Positions 6,670 through 13,265 of a DNA stretch of 13,882 nucleotides are shown in pieces. The DNA is from Bacteroidota bacterium (lineage in GTDB: Bacteria > Bacteroidota > Bacteroidia > Cytophagales > Cyclobacteriaceae), in contig JAEZEH010000020.1 of the NCBI GenBank assembly GCA_023417785.1, positions 1 through 13,882 on the forward strand. Direction: 5' to 3'. Within the stretch, counting starts at the first letter, position 1; every line of letters begins with the position of its first letter. The notes under the pieces were generated by a model. The model was given only the letters and a program-made list of their open reading frames with translations. It searched no databases and had not been told where the DNA came from. The translations under genes were made by a program, and so were the position numbers.

Positions 6670-6677
6670 TAGCTTTG
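6670..6677 (+). promoter_or_regulatory. Possible -7 box before the DUF5683 gene
   Basis: TAGCTTTG matches the TANNTTTG consensus and lies 20 bases before ATG 6698. No convincing -33 TTTG is seen 19-21 bp upstream, so this may be weak, secondary or coincidental. The gene could simply be read from the parAB promoter. Confidence 0.25.
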
Positions 6678-6697
6678 CCGGAAGTCCGCAAGCATTC

Positions 6698-7300
6698 ATG
6701 CTCCGTCTTACGATACTATTCGCGATTCTTATCAGATCCCTGGTCCTTTTTGCCCAGGAAACACCGGAGTCTGCTCCGGACAGCCTGGTGGTACTCGATG
6801 AACGCGATACGGTCCTGATTCAGACCTACGCGGACCGTTACAATCCAAGGAAAGCGCTGCTCTACGCCGCTGTGCTTCCCGGACTGGGCCAGATCTATAA
6901 CAAGAAATACTGGAAACTCCCTCTCGTATATGGGGGATTGGCCGCTACTGGCATCGCAATCAACCAATACTCCAGGCAGTATAGTGAATACCGGAGTGTG
7001 GTTTTTCAGGCCATCGAAGCGGGTATCGAAGACAACCAGATTAATTCCAACCCCCCGTTAAATATGCGCACCACCTTGCGTGGCTATCGAATCGCCGTCG
7101 ATAAAGCCCGAAGGGAACGCGACTTTTTCATAATCATCATGGGGCTCGTTTATGTGTTGCAAATAGTAGATGCTCATGTCGACGCCCATCTCAAGGAATT
7201 CGACGTGAACCCGCGCCTTCAGGTAAGCCTGGAGCCTATGATCGAACAAACTCCTATGCTGGGCCGACAAACCGGGGCCTCCCTTGTCATCCGTTTCTGA
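6698..7300 (+). CDS. DUF5683 membrane protein
   Basis: This 200-residue protein belongs to the DUF5683 family, which is largely limited to Bacteroidota and has no assigned function. It has a signal-like hydrophobic N-terminus (about 3-19, followed by AQET). The conserved segment PGLGQIYNKKYWKLP lies at 61-75 between hydrophobic stretches (about 53-66 and 75-88). A basic, tyrosine-rich middle region follows (90-142), then a second hydrophobic stretch (144-157) and DAHVDAHL (158-165). The PGLGQ-Y core resembles the TM2-type motif of small membrane proteins. It lies 56 bp after parB and 114 bp before dapB; parA-parB-DUF5683 linkage recurs in Bacteroidota, which hints at a link between segregation and the envelope. 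That functional link is inference. Confidence 0.85.
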   Translation: MLRLTILFAILIRSLVLFAQETPESAPDSLVVLDERDTVLIQTYADRYNPRKALLYAAVLPGLGQIYNKKYWKLPLVYGGLAATGIAINQYSRQYSEYRSVVFQAIEAGIEDNQINSNPPLNMRTTLRGYRIAVDKARRERDFFIIIMGLVYVLQIVDAHVDAHLKEFDVNPRLQVSLEPMIEQTPMLGRQTGASLVIRF

Positions 7301-7333
7301 AGGTGGCATGGTCGGAAAATTATTCATATGTTG

Positions 7334-7397
7334 TATGTTTGACGCCCGGATCGTAACCTATCTCATTGACGGATTCAGATTCGGGCACGGTCCGTCA
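7334..7397 (+). promoter_or_regulatory. Possible dapB promoter box and leader hairpin
   Basis: TATGTTTG (7334-7341) fits the TANNTTTG -7 box, although no clear -33 element is seen. The implied leader of about 70 bases contains a perfect 7-bp inverted repeat, TGACGGA (7367-7373) with TCCGTCA (7391-7397), around a 17-base loop, ending 17 bases before ATG 7415. It is far too short to be a lysine riboswitch. A role in dapB control is speculative. Confidence 0.3.
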
Positions 7398-7414
7398 TGG
7401 CAAAATCGTAAAAA

Positions 7415-8122
7415 ATGAAAGTTATCCTGCTTGGCTACGGGAAAATGGGAAAAATCATCGAACAGGTGGCCTTACAAAGAGGTCATGAAATTTCCGCCCG
7501 TATTGACATTCACAACCAGCACGAGTTTGACACCGCACAGGGCGACGTCGCCATCGAATTTTCGCATCCCGATGCTGCTTTTGACAATATCACCGAAGCC
7601 CTGAACAAAGGTATCCCGGTTGTATGTGGCACCACAGGCTGGCTCTCCCGGCGGCCGGAGATCGAGTTGCTCTGCGAAAACCTGAACGGAGCTTTTTTCT
7701 ATGCGTCGAACTACAGTCTTGGCGTAAATCTTTTCTTTAAGCTGAACGAATATCTGGCCAGCATGATGAAGGCTTTTCCTCATTACGCTGTCGAACTTGA
7801 TGAGATCCATCACACGCAAAAAAAGGATTCTCCATCCGGAACAGCCATAACGTTGGCTGAAGGAGTTCTGAAACACCTGCCCCATAAGAAACGCTGGGTA
7901 AACGAGGAAACTGAAAACGAGCAAGACCTGTTGATTAAGTCGTTCCGGATCGCCGACGTGCCCGGAACCCATTTCGTCAAATACAATTGCCAGGTAGACG
8001 ATATTGAAATCAAGCATACCGCGCATTCCCGCGAAGGCTTCGCCACCGGCGCTGTTTTGGTGGCCGAATGGATCCGGGACAAAAAGGGGAACTTAAGTAT
8101 GGACGATTTTTTGAAATTCTGA
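7415..8122 (+). CDS. dapB: 4-hydroxy-tetrahydrodipicolinate reductase
   Basis: This 235-residue cytoplasmic enzyme uses NAD(P)H to reduce the cyclic product of DapA on the path to diaminopimelate, needed for lysine and for peptidoglycan. The N-terminal Rossmann motif is GYGKMG (7-12). CGTTGW (71-76) and SNYSLGVN (98-105) are conserved cofactor-contact segments. The catalytic region is ELDEIHHTQKKDSPSGTA (127-144), with the His132/His133 pair, Lys136/Lys137 and the substrate-binding SGT. At 235 residues it is shorter than E. coli DapB (273), as is usual for the Bacteroidota type. The start ATG 7415 gives MKVILLGYGKMG. It sits between DUF5683 and lepB on the same strand with its own possible promoter. 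Confidence 0.96.
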   Translation: MKVILLGYGKMGKIIEQVALQRGHEISARIDIHNQHEFDTAQGDVAIEFSHPDAAFDNITEALNKGIPVVCGTTGWLSRRPEIELLCENLNGAFFYASNYSLGVNLFFKLNEYLASMMKAFPHYAVELDEIHHTQKKDSPSGTAITLAEGVLKHLPHKKRWVNEETENEQDLLIKSFRIADVPGTHFVKYNCQVDDIEIKHTAHSREGFATGAVLVAEWIRDKKGNLSMDDFLKF

Positions 8123-8226
8123 TCTGAAAATCACGACTAATCCACCGTTCGGATATTTTGGCTTTATTTGCAGCGCGAAAACCGCCTGGCCGATAAGATG
8201 ATTTGCTTAAAAATGTGAAAAACACC

Positions 8227-9402
8227 ATGAACTGGAAGTTTTGGAATAAAGAAACCGGTAACGAGAAAAAAGTAGTAAAACAAAAAAGCAAGGCCCGTGA
8301 ATGGTGGGATGCCATTCTTTTCGCGGTTATAGCGGCCACGCTCATCAGGTGGCTCATCATGGAAGCGTACACTATCCCGACACCTTCGATGGAAACTTCG
8401 TTACTCGTCGGCGACTTCCTTTTTGTAAGCAAGTTCCACTATGGCACCCGTACAACTTCCACCCCGTTGCAGGTCCCGCTCACACATCAGAAAATATGGT
8501 TCACCAATATCCCATCTTACGTAGAGTGGATTAAACTTCCTCAATACCGTCTTCCGGGTCTTACCTCGGTGAAACGCGAAGACGTCGTGGTATTCAATGT
8601 GCCCGGTATCGCCGAAAACAATCTAGGCGTGCGCCCCAACAACTGGATTGATTATCCTGTGGATCTCAAGACCAACTATATTAAGCGCTGTGTCGGTATT
8701 CCCGGTGATACGTTGACAATCCGCAATCGTCAGGTGTTTGCAAACGGAACCCCTATCGGATTACCTCCCAAGATGCAGTTCAACTATGTGCTTGTCAGCA
8801 AAGACCGCATCAGCGAACGAAACCTGGAAAAGTTCGAGATCACCGAAGAGGATATGGTTTACACCGCTCCGCAGAATGATGGAACGTATCAATATGTGCT
8901 CGCGCTCACTGATGAGAAACTCAACAACATCAAAGCAGCGAATGCTTCTTATATCGTATCGATCACTCCCTATAGTGACCGGCAACAGGGCTCTGCTTTC
9001 CCCTCGGCATATACCGATTCGAACGCACCCCAGTTCAATTGGAGCGGTGATAACTTCGGTCCCCTCTGGATCCCTCAGGAAGGTGCAACGATAGCCATAA
9101 ACGACACCACCCTTGCGCTTTACGGCCACACGATCGTTGAGTATGATCACAATGATGACGCCAAAATTGAAGGTGGAAAATTGATCATCGACGGGCAGGA
9201 AGTTACAGAGTACACTTTCAAGCAGAATTACTACTTCATGATGGGCGACAACCGCCACAACAGTCTTGACTCCCGGTTCTGGGGATTCGTTCCGGCAGAT
9301 CACATTGTTGGAAAGGCCTTTTTCATCTGGCTTTCACTCGACAAGAATGCGGGGTTGTTTAACAAGGTGAGGTGGAGCAGGTTCTTCAAACTGATCGAAT
9401 AG
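8227..9402 (+). CDS. lepB: Signal peptidase I, Bacteroidota-type with large insertion
   Basis: This 391-residue membrane-bound serine protease removes signal peptides from exported proteins. A single membrane segment (about 28-45) follows a basic N-terminal tail. The nucleophile Ser54 lies in TIPTPSMETSL and the general-base Lys153 in NYIKRCVGIPGD, so the Ser/Lys dyad is intact. Box E, GDNRHNSLDSRFWG, is at 340-353. Between about 165 and 335 the protein holds a long insertion not found in the short E. coli-like core, in line with the long LepB proteins of Bacteroidota. ATG 8227 (MNWKFWNKE) was chosen; TTG 8203 and GTG 8215 are in frame but give poor extensions. The C-terminus is short and basic. 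It converges on ung. Confidence 0.95.
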   Translation: MNWKFWNKETGNEKKVVKQKSKAREWWDAILFAVIAATLIRWLIMEAYTIPTPSMETSLLVGDFLFVSKFHYGTRTTSTPLQVPLTHQKIWFTNIPSYVEWIKLPQYRLPGLTSVKREDVVVFNVPGIAENNLGVRPNNWIDYPVDLKTNYIKRCVGIPGDTLTIRNRQVFANGTPIGLPPKMQFNYVLVSKDRISERNLEKFEITEEDMVYTAPQNDGTYQYVLALTDEKLNNIKAANASYIVSITPYSDRQQGSAFPSAYTDSNAPQFNWSGDNFGPLWIPQEGATIAINDTTLALYGHTIVEYDHNDDAKIEGGKLIIDGQEVTEYTFKQNYYFMMGDNRHNSLDSRFWGFVPADHIVGKAFFIWLSLDKNAGLFNKVRWSRFFKLIE

Positions 9403-9427
9403 CAGTTTCAAATTTAGTCAAAGGTTT

Positions 9428-9504
9428 GTTCAAGGCTCACGGTTCAAGGCGAAGGCTCAAATTAGAACCAAGAACCAGGAATCTCGAACATAAATAATTG
9501 AACC
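9428..9504. repeat. Degenerate short-repeat patch between convergent lepB and ung
   Basis: The 125-bp spacer between the lepB and ung stop codons is built of related short words. GTTCAAGGC occurs at 9428-9436 and 9442-9450, AAGGCTCA at 9432-9439 and 9452-9459, and AGAACCA in tandem at 9464-9477. GGTTCAA (9441-9447) has its reverse complement TTGAACC at 9498-9504, so the patch can fold on itself. No clean hairpin plus T-tract terminator was seen. It may be a decayed intergenic repeat unit. Confidence 0.4.
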
Positions 9505-9527
9505 TTAACTTAATCCTTGAGACTGGA

Positions 9528-10190
9528 TCACCAATCTATCTCCTTCATCCCTTTGGTTCGCAGGTATTCGTTTGCTTTACTGAAGTGTTTACATCCAAAA
9601 AAGCCACGGTCGGCGGAGAATGGCGAGGGGTGAGGGCTCATCAGTACCAGGTGCTTTGAACGGTCGATTATCTCACCTTTCTTCTGGGCGTACGCGCCCC
9701 ACAGGAGAAACACAACATTCTTTCGCTCTTCCGAAATTCTTTTGATTACCGCATCGGTGAATTCCTCCCAGCCTTTTTTCTGATGCGAACCCGGCTGGGA
9801 TGCGCGTACCGTGAGAGTTGCATTCAGAAGTAAAACCCCTTGTGTAGCCCACCGGCCCAGGTCGCCCGATTTTGGAATCGGCTTTCCTAGATCGTTATGA
9901 ATTTCCTTGAAAATGTTCACCAGCGACGGTGGCGGCTTGATGCCCTCCGAGACTGAAAAACACAGTCCGTTGGCCTGGCCTTCGCCGTGATAAGGATCCT
10001 GCCCCAGAATAACGATTTTGACGTTGTCAAAGCTGCATGTGTCAAAAGCGCGGAAAATGTCCTTTCCTGATGGAAAAATTCGTCCGGACTGATATTCGTT
10101 TCGAATAAACCGGATCAGTTCTGTAAAATAGGTCTTTTGAAACTCGTTTTCCAGCCGGGCTTTCCAGGAACCGGCAATTCTTACGTCCAT
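9528..10190 (-). CDS. ung: Uracil-DNA glycosylase, family 1
   Basis: This 220-residue enzyme starts base-excision repair by cutting uracil from DNA. The water-activating motif GQDPYHGEGQANGLCFSV lies at 63-80 with Asp65. LLNATLTVR (121-129) holds the uracil-recognising Asn123. The minor-groove loop HPSPFSA (187-193) has catalytic His187, and LLWGAYAQKKG (162-172) is also family-typical. Length is standard for the family. The start is ATG 10190 (MDVRIAGSWK), matching family N-termini; an in-frame TTG at 10226 would add 12 unconserved residues. It is divergent from apaG across 140 bp and converges on lepB. A TAGTTTTG box lies only 3 bases before the start codon, which suggests a leaderless transcript if it is used. 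Confidence 0.97.
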   Translation of the reverse strand: MDVRIAGSWKARLENEFQKTYFTELIRFIRNEYQSGRIFPSGKDIFRAFDTCSFDNVKIVILGQDPYHGEGQANGLCFSVSEGIKPPPSLVNIFKEIHNDLGKPIPKSGDLGRWATQGVLLLNATLTVRASQPGSHQKKGWEEFTDAVIKRISEERKNVVFLLWGAYAQKKGEIIDRSKHLVLMSPHPSPFSADRGFFGCKHFSKANEYLRTKGMKEIDW

Positions 10191-10193
10191 GCC

Positions 10194-10201
10194 CAAAACT
10201 A
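10194..10201 (-). promoter_or_regulatory. -7-like box immediately before ung
   Basis: Read on the minus strand this is TAGTTTTG, an exact TANNTTTG match, ending 3 bases before the ung ATG. A TTTG lies about 22 bp further upstream on the same strand, within the looser spacing reported for related bacteria. If used, transcription would start at or very near the start codon. Confidence 0.35.
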
Positions 10202-10293
10202 AGCAGCTGAGACATACGAAGGCCAAAAAGTTTGTCGAAAAACACGGGAAAAAAGAGAAAAACCATGCACTTGATTACATTTGATTATGTTGG

Positions 10294-10324
10294 TTTAGGG
10301 AATTCGAAAAAATTGATATTTTTG
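10294..10324 (+). promoter_or_regulatory. Candidate apaG promoter
   Basis: TATTTTTG (10317-10324) is an exact -7-type box and TTTA (10294-10297) lies 19 bp upstream as a near match to TTTG. The box ends 6 bases before ATG 10331, implying a leaderless or nearly leaderless mRNA. A second box, TACATTTG (10276-10283), would give a normal leader but lacks a clear -33 element. Confidence 0.4.
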
Positions 10325-10330
10325 AAGCAT

Positions 10331-10717
10331 ATGGTAACCGAAATAACAGAAGGCATTAAAGTGAGTGTCGAGACCGAGTACCAACCCGCGTACTCCAGCC
10401 CGAGCCAGTATCACTATGTTTTCACTTACCGGATCACCATAGAAAATGGAAGTGAATTTACCATCCAGTTGTTGAGACGACACTGGCACATTCATGACGC
10501 CGGTTTCAATCAACGCGAAGTTGAAGGTGAGGGTGTTGTTGGCCAGCAACCCGTGCTCGAGCCCGGGCAGTCGCATCAATATGTTTCGGGCTGCAACCTG
10601 AAATCCGGAATTGGCAAGATGGTTGGTACCTATCTTATGGAACGTGTCGTCGACGGCTCGAAACTCCAGATCAATATCCCTGAATTCACTATGGTCGCTC
10701 CGCTCAGGCTTAACTGA
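10331..10717 (+). CDS. apaG: ApaG-domain protein (Co2+/Mg2+ efflux protein ApaG)
   Basis: The 128-residue product is a single ApaG domain (old name DUF525), an all-beta fold. E. coli ApaG (CorD) was tied to cobalt and magnesium efflux, but its biochemical role is not settled. Recognition rests on the strand pattern and conserved segments: YVFTYRITIEN (29-39), LLRRHWHIHDA (47-57), GEGVVGQQPVLEPGQ (67-80) and the C-terminal INIPEFTMVAPLRLN. Length matches the family (about 125). ATG 10331 (MVTEITEGIKV) is the conserved start; an in-frame TTG at 10232 would add 33 residues unlike the family. The methyltransferase gene starts 29 bp after the stop, so the two may be co-transcribed. Confidence 0.93.
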   Translation: MVTEITEGIKVSVETEYQPAYSSPSQYHYVFTYRITIENGSEFTIQLLRRHWHIHDAGFNQREVEGEGVVGQQPVLEPGQSHQYVSGCNLKSGIGKMVGTYLMERVVDGSKLQINIPEFTMVAPLRLN

Positions 10718-10746
10718 GTGGAATCTCACTGGCGATTCTGCTGACG

Positions 10747-11529
10747 ATGTCATTGCTTTTTCAATCGCGCGCTTTCATTACGTATTGGCTGGACGCCGTC
10801 GGTATCCATTCATTGCACTCGCCTTTCTTTTATGATTTTTATTCATCCGTCGTTGCCAAAGACGAGATCGCTGAGGCGTACGAACTGCCTGAGCTCATCA
10901 GGGCAAAAATGCTTTCGGATCGTTCCGTCATCACGGTTACTGATCTAGGCTCCGGCAGCCGGATTAACGGTGAAGCTACACGCCGGATTTGCGACATCGC
11001 ACGCGTCAGCCTGAGCCCGCCCCGTCGATCGCGGTTACTCGATAGGCTGGCCCGCCATTATGGCTGTGAACGAATCCTTGAACTTGGAACGTCACTGGGT
11101 ATAAATACCCTTTACCTTGCCCGCGATAAAAACCGAAAAATAGCCACGTTTGAAGGATCTCCGGAGATTTGCAAGGTTGCCACAGAAAACTTCGTTGAAG
11201 CCGGTGCCGAGAATATCGATCAGATCGTCGGAGACATTGCCGAAACCCTTCCGGCATACCTGAGCCAAAATCAACAGGTCGATATGGTGTTTATGGATGC
11301 CAACCACAGATACAGGCCCACAATGGCATATTTTGATCTGATCAGACCCTCCCTGCACCCCAAATCAGTCGTAATTCTCGACGACATTCATTACCACCCC
11401 GAAATGGAAAAGGCGTGGCAGGAGCTTCGGAACGATGAAGCCGTGACGGCCAGTGCTGATCTTTTCAAAACCGGAACACTTTTCTTTGATCCATCTTTGA
11501 ACAAACAACACGTTGTATTACAGTACTGA
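10747..11529 (+). CDS. Class I SAM-dependent methyltransferase, Bacteroidota family
   Basis: This 260-residue protein has the layout of O-methyltransferase-like class I enzymes. SAM motif I is ILELGTSLGINTLYLA (110-125), an acidic loop-type residue follows in FEGSPE (135-140), and the acidic motif DMVFMDANHRY (179-189) and VVILDDIHYHPEMEKAW (208-224) come later. Upstream is an N-terminal region with IHSLHSPFFYDFY (20-32) and a second glycine-rich segment, VTDLGSGSR (64-72). This combination recurs in uncharacterised Bacteroidota methyltransferases. The substrate is unknown. Membrane segments are absent, so it is probably cytoplasmic. It lies 29 bp after apaG and 51 bp before the coiled-coil gene, which has its own promoter. 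Confidence 0.88.
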   Translation: MSLLFQSRAFITYWLDAVGIHSLHSPFFYDFYSSVVAKDEIAEAYELPELIRAKMLSDRSVITVTDLGSGSRINGEATRRICDIARVSLSPPRRSRLLDRLARHYGCERILELGTSLGINTLYLARDKNRKIATFEGSPEICKVATENFVEAGAENIDQIVGDIAETLPAYLSQNQQVDMVFMDANHRYRPTMAYFDLIRPSLHPKSVVILDDIHYHPEMEKAWQELRNDEAVTASADLFKTGTLFFDPSLNKQHVVLQY

Positions 11530-11532
11530 TCC

Positions 11533-11563
11533 TTGAATAAAGCGCCGAGATACCTTATTTTTG
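11533..11563 (+). promoter_or_regulatory. Promoter of the coiled-coil gene
   Basis: TTG (11533-11535, preceded by C) is followed after exactly 20 bp by TATTTTTG (11556-11563). Both box and spacing fit the Bacteroidota consensus, and the -7 box ends 17 bases before ATG 11581. This is one of the best promoter matches in the window. Confidence 0.6.
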
Positions 11564-11580
11564 CGAACCATTAATTGACT

Positions 11581-12510
11581 ATGAACGACTCCACCCCTGA
11601 CTCAGACGTACCTGGCAAAAGAAAAAACAATACTAAAACCGCCGTCATCATCTCAATCATGGCTGTGGTTATCATTGTTCAGTTTGTAAAGATCATTCTT
11701 GACTCCCGGGAAAAAAACGAAGTAATCACCGTTCTCACCTCAACGGAACAGGAGCTTGCGAGCACCCGTCAGCGCATGACCGAGATCCGGAACGAACTGG
11801 ACGAAAAGATAGCGGAAGTCCAGAAGCTCGGCGGTGATGTCGCCGATATGGAAAGCGCCAGGGCGGAACTCGATATGGAACTGAAACGCTCAATAAGGGC
11901 TACCGGTAAGGAAATCAAGACATTAAAGGACAAAGTTGAAGGCTACGAACTCCTCCTCCGAAATAAGGATGAGGAGATCGCAAAACTTCAGACGGTAAAC
12001 AAGGAACTTCTAACCGAAAACCGCACCCTGAAAACGGCCCGAATCCAGCTGGCAGATACCATCAGCCAACTCAATCAGTCGAAACAGGAGTTGGCTTCGA
12101 AAGTCGCGATTGCTTCCCAGTTGAAGGCCGAAAATATTCAGATCCTTGGTCTGAACGACAGAAACAAAGAACGAGAATCCCCCTTCCGTAACCGCCAGCT
12201 CAGCAAACTGAAAATTGTCTTCAACCTGGCGGAAAATGAAGTTGCCCCGATAGAAGGTAAAAAGATTATGATTCGCATAATCGACGAAAACGGGCAGGTT
12301 CTGTTTGATGTCGCGCGGGGCTCCGGTACGTTCATGTACAACGGCAAGGAGGAATTTTACACCGCAGCGCAGGAAATTCTTTTTGACAATACCCGACAGC
12401 AGTTGAGCTTCATTTACGAGAAAGGTTCCGATTATGCGGATGGCTCCTACACCCTTGAGATTTATGCTGATGACTACCGGATCGGGAGTGGAGAATTCAC
12501 TGTTAAGTAA
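11581..12510 (+). CDS. Membrane-anchored coiled-coil protein of unknown function
   Basis: The 309-residue product has three parts. A short polar N-terminus with a basic patch (KRKNNTK, 13-19) leads into one hydrophobic segment (about 20-40), giving a signal-anchor with the rest probably in the periplasm. A long coiled coil follows (about 42-190), rich in Glu, Lys, Gln and Leu with few helix breakers. The C-terminal beta-rich domain (about 208-309) starts with KLKIVFNLAENEVAPIEGKK and ends DGSYTLEIYADDYRIGSGEFTVK, an immunoglobulin-like strand pattern. ATG 11581 was chosen over TTG 11575. Proteins of this layout occur in Bacteroidota, where coiled coils are sometimes labelled as SMC-like or partition proteins; no ATPase motif is present, so those labels would be wrong here. 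It lies between a methyltransferase and rpsF and has its own promoter. Function is unknown. Confidence 0.85.
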   Translation: MNDSTPDSDVPGKRKNNTKTAVIISIMAVVIIVQFVKIILDSREKNEVITVLTSTEQELASTRQRMTEIRNELDEKIAEVQKLGGDVADMESARAELDMELKRSIRATGKEIKTLKDKVEGYELLLRNKDEEIAKLQTVNKELLTENRTLKTARIQLADTISQLNQSKQELASKVAIASQLKAENIQILGLNDRNKERESPFRNRQLSKLKIVFNLAENEVAPIEGKKIMIRIIDENGQVLFDVARGSGTFMYNGKEEFYTAAQEILFDNTRQQLSFIYEKGSDYADGSYTLEIYADDYRIGSGEFTVK

Positions 12511-12556
12511 TTCAATTTTAGCAGGTTAATTACTTTCAAAGAAAAGAAGACGCGGG

Positions 12557-12588
12557 TTTTCAACATTGCCTTTCTTTTCTTATTTTTG
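12557..12588 (+). promoter_or_regulatory. Promoter of the rpsF-rpsR-rplI operon
   Basis: TTTT (12557-12560) is followed after 20 bp by TATTTTTG (12581-12588), an exact TANNTTTG box, giving a leader of roughly 20-25 bases before ATG 12616. An inverted repeat, AAGAAAAG (12539-12546) with CTTTTCTT (12574-12581), overlaps the promoter. Confidence 0.5.
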
Positions 12589-12615
12589 CACCCTAATTTT
12601 CAAAAACACATATTT

Positions 12616-12990
12616 ATGAACAATTACGAGACGGTATTCATTTTAAATCCCGTTTTGTCTGAGGACCAGGCAAAGGATGCTGTCGATAAATTCGTAAACG
12701 TGTTGAAAAAAGCCGATGCCGATGTTGTGAACATCGAGCAATGGGGACTTAAGAAGATGGCATATCCCATCAACAAGAAGTCGACAGGCTTTTACAACCT
12801 CCTCGAATTTAAGGCAGATCCCGCGGTTGTCAACACGCTTGAAACCGAATACAGACGGGATGAATCAGTAATGCGCTTTCTAACCACCGTGTTGGACAAG
12901 CATGCCCTCGCCTACAACGAAAGAAGAAGAAAAGGCGAGTTTAACAAAGGAAACAAGAAAGCAACCAAAAAGGAGGAGAAGGAATCATGA
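12616..12990 (+). CDS. rpsF: Small-subunit ribosomal protein bS6
   Basis: This 124-residue protein binds bS18 and 16S rRNA in the central platform of the 30S subunit. The N-terminal strand MNNYETVFILNPVLSEDQ is typical, as are WGLKKMAYPINKKSTGFYNLLEF (43-65) and the YRRDESVMRFLTTVL segment (79-93). The last 25 residues form a Lys/Arg/Glu-rich tail, often seen in this family. ATG 12616 was chosen; an in-frame TTG at 12586 lies within the promoter box and would add ten unconserved residues. The rpsR start codon overlaps its stop by 4 bases (ATGA), pointing to coupled translation of the two binding partners. Confidence 0.97.
   Translation: MNNYETVFILNPVLSEDQAKDAVDKFVNVLKKADADVVNIEQWGLKKMAYPINKKSTGFYNLLEFKADPAVVNTLETEYRRDESVMRFLTTVLDKHALAYNERRRKGEFNKGNKKATKKEEKES
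12971..12976 (+). promoter_or_regulatory. Shine-Dalgarno-like AGGAGG before rpsR
   Basis: AGGAGG lies 10 bases before the rpsR ATG 12987, inside the 3' end of rpsF. Bacteroidota genes usually lack strong Shine-Dalgarno sites, so this is unusual. It also encodes part of the charged bS6 tail (KKEEKE), so it could be coincidental. Confidence 0.4.
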
Positions 12991-13238
12991 CATTGATGAA
13001 CGAACCCATAAAGCGCGCAGAGATCAAGCCGAAATACTGCCGTTTTAAGAAAAATGGTATAAAATACATTGATTACAAGGATCCCGACTTCCTCTTGAAG
13101 TTTATCAACGAGCAAGGCAAAATCCTTCCGCGTCGTTTGACGGGTACCAGTCTGAAATTTCAGAAAAAAGTTGCCCGTGCGGTAAAACGCGCCCGTCACC
13201 TGGCTATACTTCCTTACGTAGGAGATTCCCTGAAATAA
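12987..13238 (+). CDS. rpsR: Small-subunit ribosomal protein bS18
   Basis: This 83-residue protein pairs with bS6 on the 30S platform. YCRFKKNGIKYIDYKDPDFL (residues 17-36) and GKILPRRLTGTSLKFQKKVARAVKRARHLAILPY are the family core, the latter contacting rRNA. The start at 12987 forms an ATGA overlap with the rpsF stop; a second ATG at 12996 (MNEPIKR) is also possible. rplI starts 27 bp after the stop. Confidence 0.97.
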   Translation: MTLMNEPIKRAEIKPKYCRFKKNGIKYIDYKDPDFLLKFINEQGKILPRRLTGTSLKFQKKVARAVKRARHLAILPYVGDSLK

Positions 13239-13265
13239 TCCGCGAAAATTTAAAGCAGAACGAAC

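Noticed and set aside
7301..7414. Lysine riboswitch before dapB
   Set aside because: The spacer is 114 bases, too short for the known lysine aptamer, and shows only one small stem.
8203..8226. TTG and GTG starts upstream of lepB ATG 8227
   Set aside because: The added residues bring nothing typical of LepB, and the ATG start gives a normal basic N-tail before the membrane segment.
10232..10330. Extension of apaG to TTG 10232
   Set aside because: It adds 33 residues to a family of about 125 residues and covers the likely promoter.
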